DNA of 47,145 nt, from contig CALWYB010000015.1 in the NCBI GenBank assembly GCA_944385665.1, positions 1 through 47,145 on the forward strand, given 5' to 3'. Made by a program: the position numbers and the translations under genes. The stretch comes from an uncultured Oscillospiraceae bacterium (GTDB lineage Bacteria; Bacillota; Clostridia; Oscillospirales; Oscillospiraceae). Position 1 is the stretch's first letter; each line of letters begins with the position of its first letter. The notes beneath the pieces were generated by a model, which worked only from the letters and a program-made list of their open reading frames with translations, had not been told where the DNA came from and did no database searches. Below, one piece after another: positions 29,553-37,864 of the stretch.

Positions 29553-31568
29553 TCAGGAGGAACCGAACACCACCCGGTAGTAGTCGGTGTCCAGGATGGA
29601 TGCCGAGTAGGCCACCCGGTTCTGCACCTCGGAGAGGCGCTCGGCCACATACTCTGGGTCGGGCTGGCTGCCATCCCACATTTCAAAGGTATCGGTGGTG
29701 GAGTCGTAGCGGCCCTTGTCGGTGATGAAGCTGTAATTGGAGAAGATGACCCGCCCCGGCTCGTCGGAGAGGATGTCCCGCCCCATGATCAGCCGGGAGT
29801 CATATTCCAGACCGAAGAGGTTTGCCAGTGTGGGCATCACGTCCAGGCTGGAGCAGTATTTGTCCACATGGACGGGCTCCTCCAGGTCGGCGCTCCAGAG
29901 GATCAGGGTGTTCTTATAGATCTCAAATACCGGGTCCACCGTGTGGCCCAGCAGCTCGCTGTACTCCTCATCGGTGAGCCCGTAGGGGTAGTGGTCGGCG
30001 GAGAGGACGATCACGGTATCGTCCAGCTTGCCTGCCGCCTCCAGCTGGTCCATCAGGCTCTCCATGGCCAGCTCCAGCTCCATCTGGCAGGCCAGATAGG
30101 CGGTCACCGCCTCGGAGTAACCCAGGCCGGACACCTCATTCCAGTGGCGGCGGGACATGGCGTTGCTCTGGTAGTCGTACTTTAAATGGCCGCTCACCGT
30201 CAGGCAGTAGACCATGAAGTGGTCCTCGTTGACAAACTGGGGGACGATCTTCTCCATCATCTCCTGGTCGGAGGGGGGAAAGTTGTCCTCGTCGATCTCC
30301 ATATCCAGGCCGTTGCCGATGCCGTAATACTCGTAGCCCATGTTGGGATGGGAGAGATTCCGGTCGTAGTAGTCATAGAGGTAGTCGTGGTAGGCCAGGG
30401 TGCGGTAGCCCAGATTTTTAAATAAGGTACCAAAGCCGAAGGGCATGTAGTTGTCCGAGGACTCCGAATAGCTCCACACCCCAGACTTGGGGATCAGGCC
30501 CGTGGTGGTCACGTACTCTCCGTCGGAGGTGGACACGCCCCACAAAGGCGTATAGAAGTGGTCGCAGACAATTCCCTGGTGGGACAGCTTCCAAAGGGTA
30601 GGCGTGCGCTCCGGGTCCATGGCCAGGGTGGAGAATCCCTCCGCCACCACCCAGATTAGGTTCTTTCCCGCAAAGCGACCCGTCCACTCATTCTCCGACG
30701 TGGGCTCCACCTTGGAGAAATACTGGTGCATGTCGGTCAGAGTGGGGTCGTCCTTGTCCCGCTGGATAAGGGCTTCAAAGTCGATGTCCATCTCATGCAC
30801 CCCCGGCGTTTCTCCATTCTCCACCTGGTAAGGGGACGAGGTGCGCACCGCAAGCTTGGGCAGGATCTGATTGTCCGGGTCGATGCCGAAGAGCACCCGG
30901 CGAATCTCCAGCTGGGTCTGGGTGAACATCCCGAAGTTTTGTACCTCCAGTTCCGGGGCTGCGGCCTGGAGATAGAGGTACCGCAGAGACAGGTTACCGC
31001 CCCCGCACAGCAGCACCAGAAGGATGCCCACAACCTGCACCAGGGCACCTATGCCGAACCACCGCAGCCGGTCTCCCGGCTCCAGAGCCGGTCCGGCCAC
31101 CATCCGCTTGCGAAACACCAGGGCCAGCACCACCGGCACCACCATCATTAAAATAGGGAACCAGTTCATCAGCACCTGACCCACCGCCATATTGCCGAAG
31201 GACTGGGCCACCATCAGCATCTTGGTCAGGGAGAAGATGGTCATAAAGGTCTTGAACAGGTGGTAGTAGACGATCTGGGAACCCATCCACAGGGAGATGA
31301 TCCCGGTACACACCACCAGCAGCCACCGTCCGGTGCGCTCCCTCACGCCCCCGCACAGCAGTCCAAAGAGGATCGCCACGGGGATGGAGTAGATCAGGGT
31401 AAAGAACACTCCGGCAAACGACAGCGAATGGAAACAGAAGAGCTTCATAAACAGCTCCTCATAGTAGATGACGGCCAGGAAAAAGGCGGAGGGCGCGATG
31501 AGCCGCCGCCTGCTCCACTTGGGCAGGCAGAAGGTCCTTCCTTTTATCCTCCGATCCGCCAAATCCAT
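29553..31568 (-). CDS. LTA synthase family sulfatase-fold membrane protein (second copy)
   Basis: 671 residues. Five transmembrane helices (~28-190) and an outside sulfatase-type domain: NLIWVVAEGF with metal ligand Glu310, LWGVSTSDGEYVTTTG with predicted nucleophile Thr347, and VLSADHYPYG with the Asp/His metal pair. Longer than, and clearly diverged from, the copy at 16494-18293, so the two probably have different substrates or a primase/synthase split as in some Firmicutes (inference). AAAGGAG precedes ATG 31568. It is transcribed alone from a consensus promoter, with a structured leader. Confidence 0.9.
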   Translation of the reverse strand: MDLADRRIKGRTFCLPKWSRRRLIAPSAFFLAVIYYEELFMKLFCFHSLSFAGVFFTLIYSIPVAILFGLLCGGVRERTGRWLLVVCTGIISLWMGSQIVYYHLFKTFMTIFSLTKMLMVAQSFGNMAVGQVLMNWFPILMMVVPVVLALVFRKRMVAGPALEPGDRLRWFGIGALVQVVGILLVLLCGGGNLSLRYLYLQAAAPELEVQNFGMFTQTQLEIRRVLFGIDPDNQILPKLAVRTSSPYQVENGETPGVHEMDIDFEALIQRDKDDPTLTDMHQYFSKVEPTSENEWTGRFAGKNLIWVVAEGFSTLAMDPERTPTLWKLSHQGIVCDHFYTPLWGVSTSDGEYVTTTGLIPKSGVWSYSESSDNYMPFGFGTLFKNLGYRTLAYHDYLYDYYDRNLSHPNMGYEYYGIGNGLDMEIDEDNFPPSDQEMMEKIVPQFVNEDHFMVYCLTVSGHLKYDYQSNAMSRRHWNEVSGLGYSEAVTAYLACQMELELAMESLMDQLEAAGKLDDTVIVLSADHYPYGLTDEEYSELLGHTVDPVFEIYKNTLILWSADLEEPVHVDKYCSSLDVMPTLANLFGLEYDSRLIMGRDILSDEPGRVIFSNYSFITDKGRYDSTTDTFEMWDGSQPDPEYVAERLSEVQNRVAYSASILDTDYYRVVFGSS

Positions 31569-31582
31569 TGCGTCGCTCCTTT

Positions 31583-31652
31583 CCGCCCAACCGGAGGCTT
31601 CTTTGTCCCCCGGGCGGCACGGACCCAGCCGGCCTCTCTCCTGCCGGCTGTT
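31583..31652 (-). promoter_or_regulatory. Structured leader of the second LTA synthase family gene
   Basis: Two stems in a ~95-nt leader: CAGCCGGC (31626-31633) / GCCGGCTG (31643-31650), and CCGCCC (31583-31588) / GGGCGG (31612-31617) just before the SD. Read on the plus strand, the first stem is followed by TTTTTT, so it could also stop antisense transcripts. Confidence 0.5.
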
Positions 31653-31668
31653 TTTTCATCGCAGGCTC

Positions 31669-31697
31669 ATTGTACCCGATTGGCCCTAACCTGTCAA
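31669..31697 (-). promoter_or_regulatory. Promoter of the second LTA synthase family gene
   Basis: Minus strand: TTGACA (31692-31697), 17-nt spacer, TACAAT (31669-31674). Confidence 0.85.
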
Positions 31698-31880
31698 CAA
31701 ACCCGCCCTGCCCCTCTATTTTCCATCCGGTCCAATGGTTCTTATTGAATTTTTTCCTTTAATTTTCCTGCTACGGTCTTCTCTTCGTACATTCTGTCAT
31801 TTTCTTCCGGCCTTAGCTTTTTTCTTTTGCTTTGTTAAACAAAAATAAGAGGTTTTCCGGCCAAAACAAACAGTTTAGGG

Positions 31881-31909
31881 TTGCATTGAGCTGGGAAATC
31901 TGCTATATT
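31881..31909 (+). promoter_or_regulatory. Promoter of the cstA operon
   Basis: TTGCAT (31881-31886), 17-nt spacer, TATATT (31904-31909). Leader of about 140 nt to the first start codon. Confidence 0.75.
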
Positions 31910-32052
31910 AACCTTAATAATTTATTCACAATTTAGAAGGTTCCAATTCTTAAGTTTTTCCTAAGGTTTTCTGGCAACTTTTGAACGAAAAGCAGCCCTT
32001 GTCGGCTGCTTTCCCTTTTGTTGCCGGAAAATCCAGCGAAAGGATGGTTTGT

Positions 32053-32592
32053 GTGGCTTCCCTGCGCTCCGCGCTGGAACAGCGCCTGCTGAAGGCCTTT
32101 GCTCCCCATTATGATATTGATGCCATCGAAGATGGCTCTTCCTTAAAAGCTGCCTGTGCATTTCACTCCCGGGACTCCCAATATGTCCTGAGCAAAAAAG
32201 TGGAGCTGTGGGCGGCCGAACACCATGAATACCTCTATCTCTTCTCCCTGCCCCATCTGGACGAGGCGGCGGTGGAGGAGATCTGCCAGAAAACGCTGGA
32301 CTTAGGCTCCCCTCAGGTCAAGCCCCACGCCCAGCACATGTACACCTATCTCACTGCCGTGGTCCTGTGCGATCAGGCCGACGAGCAGGCTCTGCGTGTT
32401 CTCCAGAAGAAGAAGCACCGCAGAGAATTTAAGCTATCGCTCCATGGATGGATGGAGTTTCGCATAGCCGCGGTGGATCTTTCCACCGACGAGATCTCCA
32501 CGAACCGGGCCGGTCGGGAATTCAAGAAGTCCCTGCGCCCCTTTGTGGAGGCTGCAAAGAAATTTAATATAGGAGAGGAGAACCCCAAGTGA
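32053..32592 (+). CDS. Unknown protein encoded directly upstream of cstA
   Basis: 179 residues from a GTG at 32053, chosen because GAAAGGA ends 8 nt upstream; an ATG at 32044 sits inside that SD, and a TTG at 31981 has none. Not recognised. The protein is soluble and mixed alpha/beta: SLRSALEQRLLKAFAPHYDIDAI, then EYLYLFSLPHLDEAAVEEI, a central HMYTYLTAVVLCDQADEQAL and a basic KKKHRREFKLSLHGWMEFRIAAVDL. Its stop overlaps the cstA GTG (GTGA), so the two are translationally coupled and likely act together; a regulatory or accessory role for the transporter is inference only. The start choice is moderately secure. Confidence 0.75.
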   Translation: MASLRSALEQRLLKAFAPHYDIDAIEDGSSLKAACAFHSRDSQYVLSKKVELWAAEHHEYLYLFSLPHLDEAAVEEICQKTLDLGSPQVKPHAQHMYTYLTAVVLCDQADEQALRVLQKKKHRREFKLSLHGWMEFRIAAVDLSTDEISTNRAGREFKKSLRPFVEAAKKFNIGEENPK

Positions 32593-34334
32593 ATGCAGTA
32601 TTGATCCTTCTGGTCGGCTGCGCCATTCTGATCGTAGGTTATATCTTCTACGGCGGCTGGCTGGCCAAGCAGTGGGGCGTGGATGACTCCCGTCCCACAC
32701 CTGCCCATGAACTGGAGGATGGCATGGACTATGTGCCCGCCAAGGCTCCCGTTCTGATGGGTCACCACTTTTCCTCCATCGCCGGCGCCGGCCCGATCAA
32801 CGGCCCGATTCAAGCCGCGGTCTTCGGCTGGGTGCCTGTGGTGCTGTGGATTCTGATCGGCGGCATCTTCTTCGGCGCGGTCCATGACTATGGCGCCCTG
32901 TTTGCCTCCATTCGCCACAAGGGCCAGTCTATCGGCGAGGTCATTGCCCTGAACATCGGTGACCGGGCCAAGAAGCTGTTCCTGATTTTCTCTTACCTGA
33001 CCCTGATCCTGGTGGTCGCCGCCTTCGGCTCCATCGTGGCCAGCACCTTCCAGGCCACTTACGTGGATGGCGTGGTGGATACCGCCGCTTCCGCCACCAA
33101 CGCTTCCGTGGCCATGATTTCCCTGCTGTTCATCGTGATGGCCATTCTGTTCGGCTTCTTCGTGTACCGGAAGGGCGCGCCCCTGTCCGTGGCCACCATC
33201 GCCGGCGTGATTGGCATTGTGATCTGCCTGGCCATCGGCCTGAACTTCCACCCCATCTATCTGTCCAACACCGCTTGGATGTGGATCATCGGTTTGTACA
33301 TCCTGGTTGCCTCTGTGGCCCCCGTGTGGATCCTGCTCCAGCCCCGTGACTACCTGAGCTCCTTCCTGCTGTACGCCATGATGGTCATCGCCGCGCTGGG
33401 CGTCATCGGCGCCGGCTTCACCGGTGCTGACCTGAACATGGAGATGCCCGCCTTCACCGGCTGGTACGACAATATCACGGTCAACACCAATGGCGATCCC
33501 GCTTCCCTGGGCTATGTGTTCCCCGCCCTGTTCGTCACCATTGCCTGCGGCGCCATCTCCGGCTTCCACTCTCTGGTGGGTTCCGGCACCACCGCCAAGC
33601 AGCTGGACCACGAGCGGGACGCTAAGCCCATTGCTTACGGCGGCATGCTCATCGAGTGTGCTCTGGCTCTGGTTTCCCTGTGCGCCGTGGCCTTCATCTG
33701 GAACGACTATATGGACGGCCTGCGCACTCCCACCAACGTGTTCGCCACCGGTATTTCCCGGATGGTGGCCACCATCCCCGGCCTGGCCGGCACTCAGTCC
33801 ACCGTCAGCTCCCTGCTGGTGCTGACTGTGTCCGTGTTCTGCCTGACCTCTCTGGACACCGCCACCCGTCTGGCCCGCTACATGTTCCAGGAGTTCTGGC
33901 TCAAGCCCGGCGAGACTTATAAGGATGCCACCGGCTTCAAGGCCATCCTGTGCAACCCCTTCGTGGCCACCCTGATCACTGTGGTTCTGGGCATCGGCCT
34001 GGGCCTGGGCGGCTACTCCACCATCTGGCCTCTGTTCGGCGCTGCCAACCAGCTGCTGGCTGCTCTGGCTCTGCTGGCTGTGTGTGCCTGGCTGGGCAAC
34101 ATCGGCAAGAACAACAAGATGTTCTACATCCCCATGCTGTTCATGCTGATTGTCACCCTGACCTCTCTGGCTCAGACCGCTCTGGCCAAGTGGAACACCA
34201 TTTCCGCTTCCGGCGCTTCCACCGCTCCTGTGGTGCAGCTGGTGCTGGCTGTGGTGCTGTTCGTGCTGGCCATCGTGCTGGCCGTGGAGGCTTGCCAGAC
34301 CATTTTCCTGGGCAAGAAGCCTGTTCAGAAATAA
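32589..34334 (+). CDS. cstA: CstA-family peptide/pyruvate transporter
   Basis: 581 residues and some 15 hydrophobic helices. Family hallmarks are APVLMGHHFSSIAGAGPINGPI (residues ~55-76), the GGIFFGAVHDYGALFASIRHKG block, the SGFHSLVGSGTTAKQL motif and DTATRLARYMFQEF. CstA proteins import peptides or pyruvate on carbon limitation in enterobacteria; pyruvate uptake is well supported for the E. coli paralogues. The GTG start at 32589 is preceded by GGAGAGGAG and overlaps the stop of the upstream unknown gene. Shorter than E. coli CstA, as is common in Firmicutes. A terminator follows. Confidence 0.95.
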   Translation: MNAVLILLVGCAILIVGYIFYGGWLAKQWGVDDSRPTPAHELEDGMDYVPAKAPVLMGHHFSSIAGAGPINGPIQAAVFGWVPVVLWILIGGIFFGAVHDYGALFASIRHKGQSIGEVIALNIGDRAKKLFLIFSYLTLILVVAAFGSIVASTFQATYVDGVVDTAASATNASVAMISLLFIVMAILFGFFVYRKGAPLSVATIAGVIGIVICLAIGLNFHPIYLSNTAWMWIIGLYILVASVAPVWILLQPRDYLSSFLLYAMMVIAALGVIGAGFTGADLNMEMPAFTGWYDNITVNTNGDPASLGYVFPALFVTIACGAISGFHSLVGSGTTAKQLDHERDAKPIAYGGMLIECALALVSLCAVAFIWNDYMDGLRTPTNVFATGISRMVATIPGLAGTQSTVSSLLVLTVSVFCLTSLDTATRLARYMFQEFWLKPGETYKDATGFKAILCNPFVATLITVVLGIGLGLGGYSTIWPLFGAANQLLAALALLAVCAWLGNIGKNNKMFYIPMLFMLIVTLTSLAQTALAKWNTISASGASTAPVVQLVLAVVLFVLAIVLAVEACQTIFLGKKPVQK

Positions 34335-34352
34335 TTTTATCTCCATCCAGAC

Positions 34353-34386
34353 AAGAGGGTCCGGCATTTGCCGGGCCCTCTTTCTT
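34353..34386 (+). terminator. cstA terminator
   Basis: AGAGGGTCCGGC / GCCGGGCCCTCT (one G-U pair), loop ATTT, then TTTCTTGTTT. It overlaps the -35 of the next promoter. Confidence 0.88.
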
Positions 34387-34413
34387 GTTTCCGGTGCTGT
34401 TTTGTGGTATGAT
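34385..34413 (+). promoter_or_regulatory. Promoter of the YhhN-like / TIGR01906 pair
   Basis: TTGTTT (34385-34390), 17-nt spacer, TATGAT (34408-34413) with extended -10 TGG. The -10 region TTTGTGGTATGATA is identical to that of the padR promoter. Confidence 0.62.
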
Positions 34414-34441
34414 AATGCCTGCTGAAAAGGAGGGAGACACC

Positions 34442-35119
34442 ATGGGACCATCCCGTCGGGCCTTGACCCTGTTTCTGAGTGTGGAGGCTCTTCTCTATGC
34501 CGCCTTTCTCACCTGGGACCTGACCGTGGGGGGCCGTGGCTCCAACCCCATCAAATATGCCGGCATTCTGCTGTGCCTGGCCTACTCCCTGTATCTGGAG
34601 CGCCGGGGCGGCAGCCGGCTGGTGCCCGCTGCCCTGGCCTTCACCGCTCTGGCCGACGTATTTCTCCTCCTGCTGGACCGCCACTATGCCCTGGGCATTC
34701 TGCTGTTCTGCGTGGTGCAGGGGCTGTATCTGGTGCGGATTGTCCGCCATCCTCGCGGCCGGAGCCTGTGGGGCCTGCGGGCCGTCCTGTTTCTTCTGGC
34801 CCTGCTGGTTCTGAAGGGTCTGGGGCTGCTGATCCCCCTGAATATTTTGGCCCTGTTCTACTTTACCAACTTTTTCTGCAACGCCCTGGCCAGCCTGGGC
34901 TGCCCGGGCCGGAACATGCGGCTGTTTTCCGTGGGCCTGTGGCTGTTCTTATGCTGTGATCTATGTGTGGGCCTGTTCCAGAGCCCGGAGCTGACTTCTC
35001 CCGCTGTGGAGGCCTTTGTCCGGGTGGGGATGTGGCTGTTCTATCTGCCCGCCCAGGTCCTCATCGTCCTGTCGGGCGCAAATCAACCCTTTGGAGGTAC
35101 TCCCTATGAAACCAAGTAA
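34442..35119 (+). CDS. YhhN/TMEM86-like integral membrane protein
   Basis: 225 residues with about eight hydrophobic helices. The segment KYAGILLCLAYSLYLE, the ALADVFLLLLDRHYALGILLF block and GLYLVRIVRHP resemble YhhN-family proteins, whose vertebrate relative TMEM86B is a lysoplasmalogenase; the bacterial role is unsettled. Plasmalogens do occur in anaerobic Clostridia, which would fit, but this is inference. AAGGAGGGAGACACC precedes ATG 34442. The end overlaps the next membrane protein gene by 14 nt. Confidence 0.68.
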   Translation: MGPSRRALTLFLSVEALLYAAFLTWDLTVGGRGSNPIKYAGILLCLAYSLYLERRGGSRLVPAALAFTALADVFLLLLDRHYALGILLFCVVQGLYLVRIVRHPRGRSLWGLRAVLFLLALLVLKGLGLLIPLNILALFYFTNFFCNALASLGCPGRNMRLFSVGLWLFLCCDLCVGLFQSPELTSPAVEAFVRVGMWLFYLPAQVLIVLSGANQPFGGTPYETK

Positions 35120-35828
35120 GCTGCTGGCCCTCTTTACCGGAGTGTTCACCGCCCTGCTGGTGCTCACCGCCTCCATCGCCGCCCCCCTGCTGTGCCGGCC
35201 CTTCTACTACGCCCACATTGAGGCCCTGGATCTGGACGGCTACACCGGGCTGAGCGTGGCGCAGATCAAAGAGGCCTTCGATCAGGTGATGGACTACTGC
35301 CTGGGGCTGCGGCCCGACTTTGCCGCCGGCGTGCTCCCCTTCTCCCAGTCCGGCGCCTCCCACTTTGCCGATGTGCGGGTGCTGTTTCTGCTGGATCTGG
35401 CGGTGGCGGTCCTTTCCCTGGCGGCGCTGGTGGTTTTGTTTGCCGTCAGCCGGAAGAGAAAGCTCACCCCCGCTCCCCTGCTGGGCCACGGCCCCGGCTT
35501 CTGGGCGGCTATCGGCCTGGGCGGCCTATTCCTCATCGTGGGCGGCCTGGCCGCCACCAACTTTGACCGGGCCTTCGTGGTGTTTCACTCCCTGTTTTTC
35601 CCGGGAAAAACCAACTGGCTCTTTGACTGGCGCACCGACCCCATTATCCTGCTGCTGCCCGAGGACTTCTTCCGCAACTGCGCCATTTTGATCCTGGCTC
35701 TGCTTATCTTCTGGTGTGTGGTGCTCATTGCCGCCGACCTGCTGGCCCAGCGCCGCCGCCGCAAGATGACACCGCCCCCCTCGTCCCCCTGCTCCGGGAA
35801 CTGCTCCGGGTGCTCCGGCTGTTCGTAA
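35106..35828 (+). CDS. TIGR01906/DUF1461-family integral membrane protein with Cys-rich tail
   Basis: 240 residues. Four to five transmembrane helices (residues ~8-30, 95-118, 135-158 and 200-225) and an extracytoplasmic loop with YYAHIEALDL and a conserved-looking FDQVMDYCLGL, then FHSLFFPGKTNWLFDWRTDPII, typical of the TIGR01906 family of unknown function. The last 13 residues, PCSGNCSGCSGCS, add four cysteines in CxxxCxxCxxC spacing, an uncommon feature that could bind a metal. TTGGAGG precedes ATG 35106, which lies inside the end of the upstream gene (14-nt overlap). Confidence 0.85.
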   Translation: MKPSKLLALFTGVFTALLVLTASIAAPLLCRPFYYAHIEALDLDGYTGLSVAQIKEAFDQVMDYCLGLRPDFAAGVLPFSQSGASHFADVRVLFLLDLAVAVLSLAALVVLFAVSRKRKLTPAPLLGHGPGFWAAIGLGGLFLIVGGLAATNFDRAFVVFHSLFFPGKTNWLFDWRTDPIILLLPEDFFRNCAILILALLIFWCVVLIAADLLAQRRRRKMTPPPSSPCSGNCSGCSGCS

Positions 35829-35836
35829 AAGAACAT

Positions 35837-35872
35837 AAAAAATCCCGCTGTTTTGCAACAGCGGGATTTTTC
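35837..35872. terminator. Bidirectional intrinsic terminator
   Basis: AAAAAATCCCGCTGTT / AACAGCGGGATTTTT, loop TTGC, between convergent genes. Confidence 0.93.
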
Positions 35873-35876
35873 TTGC

Positions 35877-36194
35877 TTACAGGTTCTGATCCAGCACCTG
35901 GGTGAAGGCGCCGGCGGGCATGACGCCCACCTTCCGGTCGATCTCCTTGCCGTTCTTGAAGAAGATCACGGTGGGGATGGACATGACGCCATAGCGCATG
36001 GCCAGCTCGCCCTGCTCATCCACGTCTACCTTGCCCACTTCGGCCTTGCCCTCGTACTGACTGGCCAGCTGCTCGATCACGGGACCCAGCATGCGGCAGG
36101 GACCGCACCAGTTAGCCCAGAAATCCACCATCATCAGCTTGCCCTCGCTCAGGCTCTTGTCAAAGCTCTCCTTGTTGTAATGCTGCAGTGCCAT
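35877..36194 (-). CDS. trxA: Thioredoxin
   Basis: 105 residues, classical size. Active site WCGPC at 29-33 in VDFWANWCGPCRM, cis-Pro in MSIPTVIFF, and the usual C-terminal helix. It is a cytosolic dithiol reductant. The ATG at 36194 has AAGGA 7 nt upstream; the longer frame to 36260 would run into the reductase gene. It follows the flavoprotein reductase gene by 34 nt, forming a reductase-thioredoxin operon. Confidence 0.97.
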   Translation of the reverse strand: MALQHYNKESFDKSLSEGKLMMVDFWANWCGPCRMLGPVIEQLASQYEGKAEVGKVDVDEQGELAMRYGVMSIPTVIFFKNGKEIDRKVGVMPAGAFTQVLDQNL

Positions 36195-36228
36195 ATTGTA
36201 ATCCTTCTTTCTGATTGAATTTATGAAT

Positions 36229-37083
36229 TTAGTTTGCACCCCGACGGTCCAGGTATTCACAGGCGGACAGGGCGGCGATCAGGCCCTCGCCCACCGCTTT
36301 GGACACCTGGAGGGGTGCTCCCGTCACATCCCCGGCGGCAAAGACGCCGGGCACGCTGGTGGCCATGGACCGGTCCACCTGGATGGCTCCGTCCTGGAAG
36401 GTGAGGCCGGGGAGCAGGTCGCCGGGGGCCACCGCCTCCCGGAGGATAAACACCCCGTTCACCGGGATGTCCGCTCCGTCCGCCTCCAGAGCGGTGACGG
36501 TCTGCTCCCCCTTCACGGCCAGCTTGGCCGCCTGGATGAAGGGGATATCCTCCGCCAGTTCCTCCGGCCGCTTGGGAGCCACATAGACCACCTGGCAGCC
36601 GATACTCTTGAGGTAGGCCGCCTCGTGGGGGGCGTCCTTGCTGCGGCCCACCACTGCCACCGGCTTGTTCCGGTAGAGCATGCCGTCGCAGGTGGCGCAG
36701 TAGCTCACGCCCCGGCCCAGGTATTGCTCCTCCCCGGGGAACTTGGCCTGGCGCACCACGCCGGGGGCCAGGATCAGAGCGGAGCCCTGGTAGATCTGGC
36801 TGCCCACGGTGAGGTGGAAACCCTCCCACTCCATAATGGAGAGCACCTTGCCGGTGACCATCTCCACCCCCATCTCCTGGGCGTGGCGCTGGAAGGCCTC
36901 CAGCATCTCCACCCCGGTGAGCCCAGGCATGCCCAGGTAGTTGTCGATGCGCTCGGCCCGGGCCAGGGGACTGTCCTGCCAGCGGTTGCCGATGACCAGC
37001 ACGCTTTTGTTCCGCCCCCGGGCGGTGACTGCCGCCGAGAGGCCCGCCGGGCCGCTGCCCAGCACGATGAGATCATATGTCAT
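36229..37083 (-). CDS. Thioredoxin-reductase-like flavoprotein with altered NADPH site
   Basis: 284 residues, about 25 shorter than typical bacterial thioredoxin reductase. The FAD-binding motif VLGSGPAGLSAA (residues 7-18), redox pair CATC (129-132) in SYCATCDGML, and the C-terminal FAD motif GVFAAGDVTG are intact. The second nucleotide-binding motif is not: GGGxSA is replaced by VVGRSKDA (144-151), and the HRRxxxR motif that holds the NADPH phosphate is replaced by APKRPEE. Ferredoxin-dependent flavin thioredoxin reductases (FFTR) of Clostridium have lost the same motifs, so ferredoxin, not NADPH, may be the donor (inference). AAGGAGG lies about 10 nt before ATG 37083. Operon with trxA. Confidence 0.88.
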   Translation of the reverse strand: MTYDLIVLGSGPAGLSAAVTARGRNKSVLVIGNRWQDSPLARAERIDNYLGMPGLTGVEMLEAFQRHAQEMGVEMVTGKVLSIMEWEGFHLTVGSQIYQGSALILAPGVVRQAKFPGEEQYLGRGVSYCATCDGMLYRNKPVAVVGRSKDAPHEAAYLKSIGCQVVYVAPKRPEELAEDIPFIQAAKLAVKGEQTVTALEADGADIPVNGVFILREAVAPGDLLPGLTFQDGAIQVDRSMATSVPGVFAAGDVTGAPLQVSKAVGEGLIAALSACEYLDRRGAN

Positions 37084-37162
37084 TGTCTTAGCCTCCTTTC
37101 AGCGGTTTCTTCCGGTTCTGTGGGTATGATACCCTTTTTTCCCTGGGTATACTGTGACCAGG

Positions 37163-37660
37163 TCACACGCAGGCACTTTTTTTCTGCCGCACCAGCTCGA
37201 TGGCCTCCTTGCCCGACATGTGCTCCACGGTAAGCTCCACCATGGCCACGTTGGCAAACTGGGCGCGGATCTCCTCCTTCCGCCCGGCCTCCTGCTGGGG
37301 GGAGTACTTGGCGGCCAGAGCCTCCAGGGCCTGGCGCTTCTCCCAGGGGTCCTCCAGCTCCCGGGCCGTCCCAAAGGCGATGACGCTGCGGAAGTAGGTG
37401 GTATACTCCTCGGGCACAATCTGGTCCTGGTCCACCACGCAGAAGGATACCTTAGGATACGCCCGGATGGCCTCCAGTTTGTGTCCGGTTTTGGCGCAGT
37501 GGAACCAGAGTTTCCCATCTCCGTGGACATAGCTCACCGGGACGGCATAGGGATAGCCCTCGTCCCCCAGCACGGCCAGCACTCCGTGGGTCCCCCGCTC
37601 CAGCACCCGGATGCACTCCTCCTGGGTAAGCTGCTGTCGAACGCGGCGCATTTGGCGCAT
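37163..37660 (-). CDS. Pyridoxamine-phosphate-oxidase-like FMN protein (Nim-like)
   Basis: 165 residues, split-barrel FMN fold. Family features: MRRVRQQLTQEECIRVL at the N-terminus, GVLAVLGDEGYPYAVPVSYV, LWFHCAKTGHKLEAIRAYP and KVSFCVVDQDQIVP. This is the layout of NimA-type nitroimidazole reductases and related uncharacterised FMN proteins; resistance activity cannot be claimed. The ATG at 37660 has GAGGAGG 8 nt upstream, whereas the longer frame runs past the promoter. Transcribed from a consensus promoter at 37709-37737. The reductase gene follows 79 nt downstream. Confidence 0.87.
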   Translation of the reverse strand: MRQMRRVRQQLTQEECIRVLERGTHGVLAVLGDEGYPYAVPVSYVHGDGKLWFHCAKTGHKLEAIRAYPKVSFCVVDQDQIVPEEYTTYFRSVIAFGTARELEDPWEKRQALEALAAKYSPQQEAGRKEEIRAQFANVAMVELTVEHMSGKEAIELVRQKKSACV

Positions 37661-37708
37661 GGCGCGCCTCCTCTCTGTGCCATGAGGCACCTGAAATTCT
37701 GTCTCTTG

Positions 37709-37737
37709 AGTATAGCACACCCCCACCTTCCCTGCAA
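37709..37737 (-). promoter_or_regulatory. Promoter of the Nim-like gene
   Basis: Minus strand: TTGCAG (37732-37737), 17-nt spacer, TATACT (37709-37714). It may also serve the downstream reductase-trxA genes. Confidence 0.8.
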
Positions 37738-37772
37738 GGAGGGCCTCCCTACCCGGAAAAATGGAAAAAACC

Positions 37773-37801
37773 TTGCAAGACAACCGCCCCTGGTGTAGAA
37801 T
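37773..37801 (+). promoter_or_regulatory. glnS promoter
   Basis: TTGCAA (37773-37778), 17-nt spacer, TAGAAT (37796-37801). Confidence 0.8.
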
Positions 37802-37864
37802 AATGAAGTTAAGATTCCCACGCGGACCATTTGGCTGCCCGCGAAAGAGACAGGAGGGTCAACC

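Larger units (their letters stand above)
31569..32052. other. Divergent intergenic region, LTA synthase family / cstA operon
   Basis: 484 AT-rich nt without a gene. Contains the two promoters and leader structures listed separately; downstream of the cstA-side promoter an AACCTT (31910-31915) ... AAGGTT (31937-31942) dyad could be an operator or leader stem. Confidence 0.6.
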
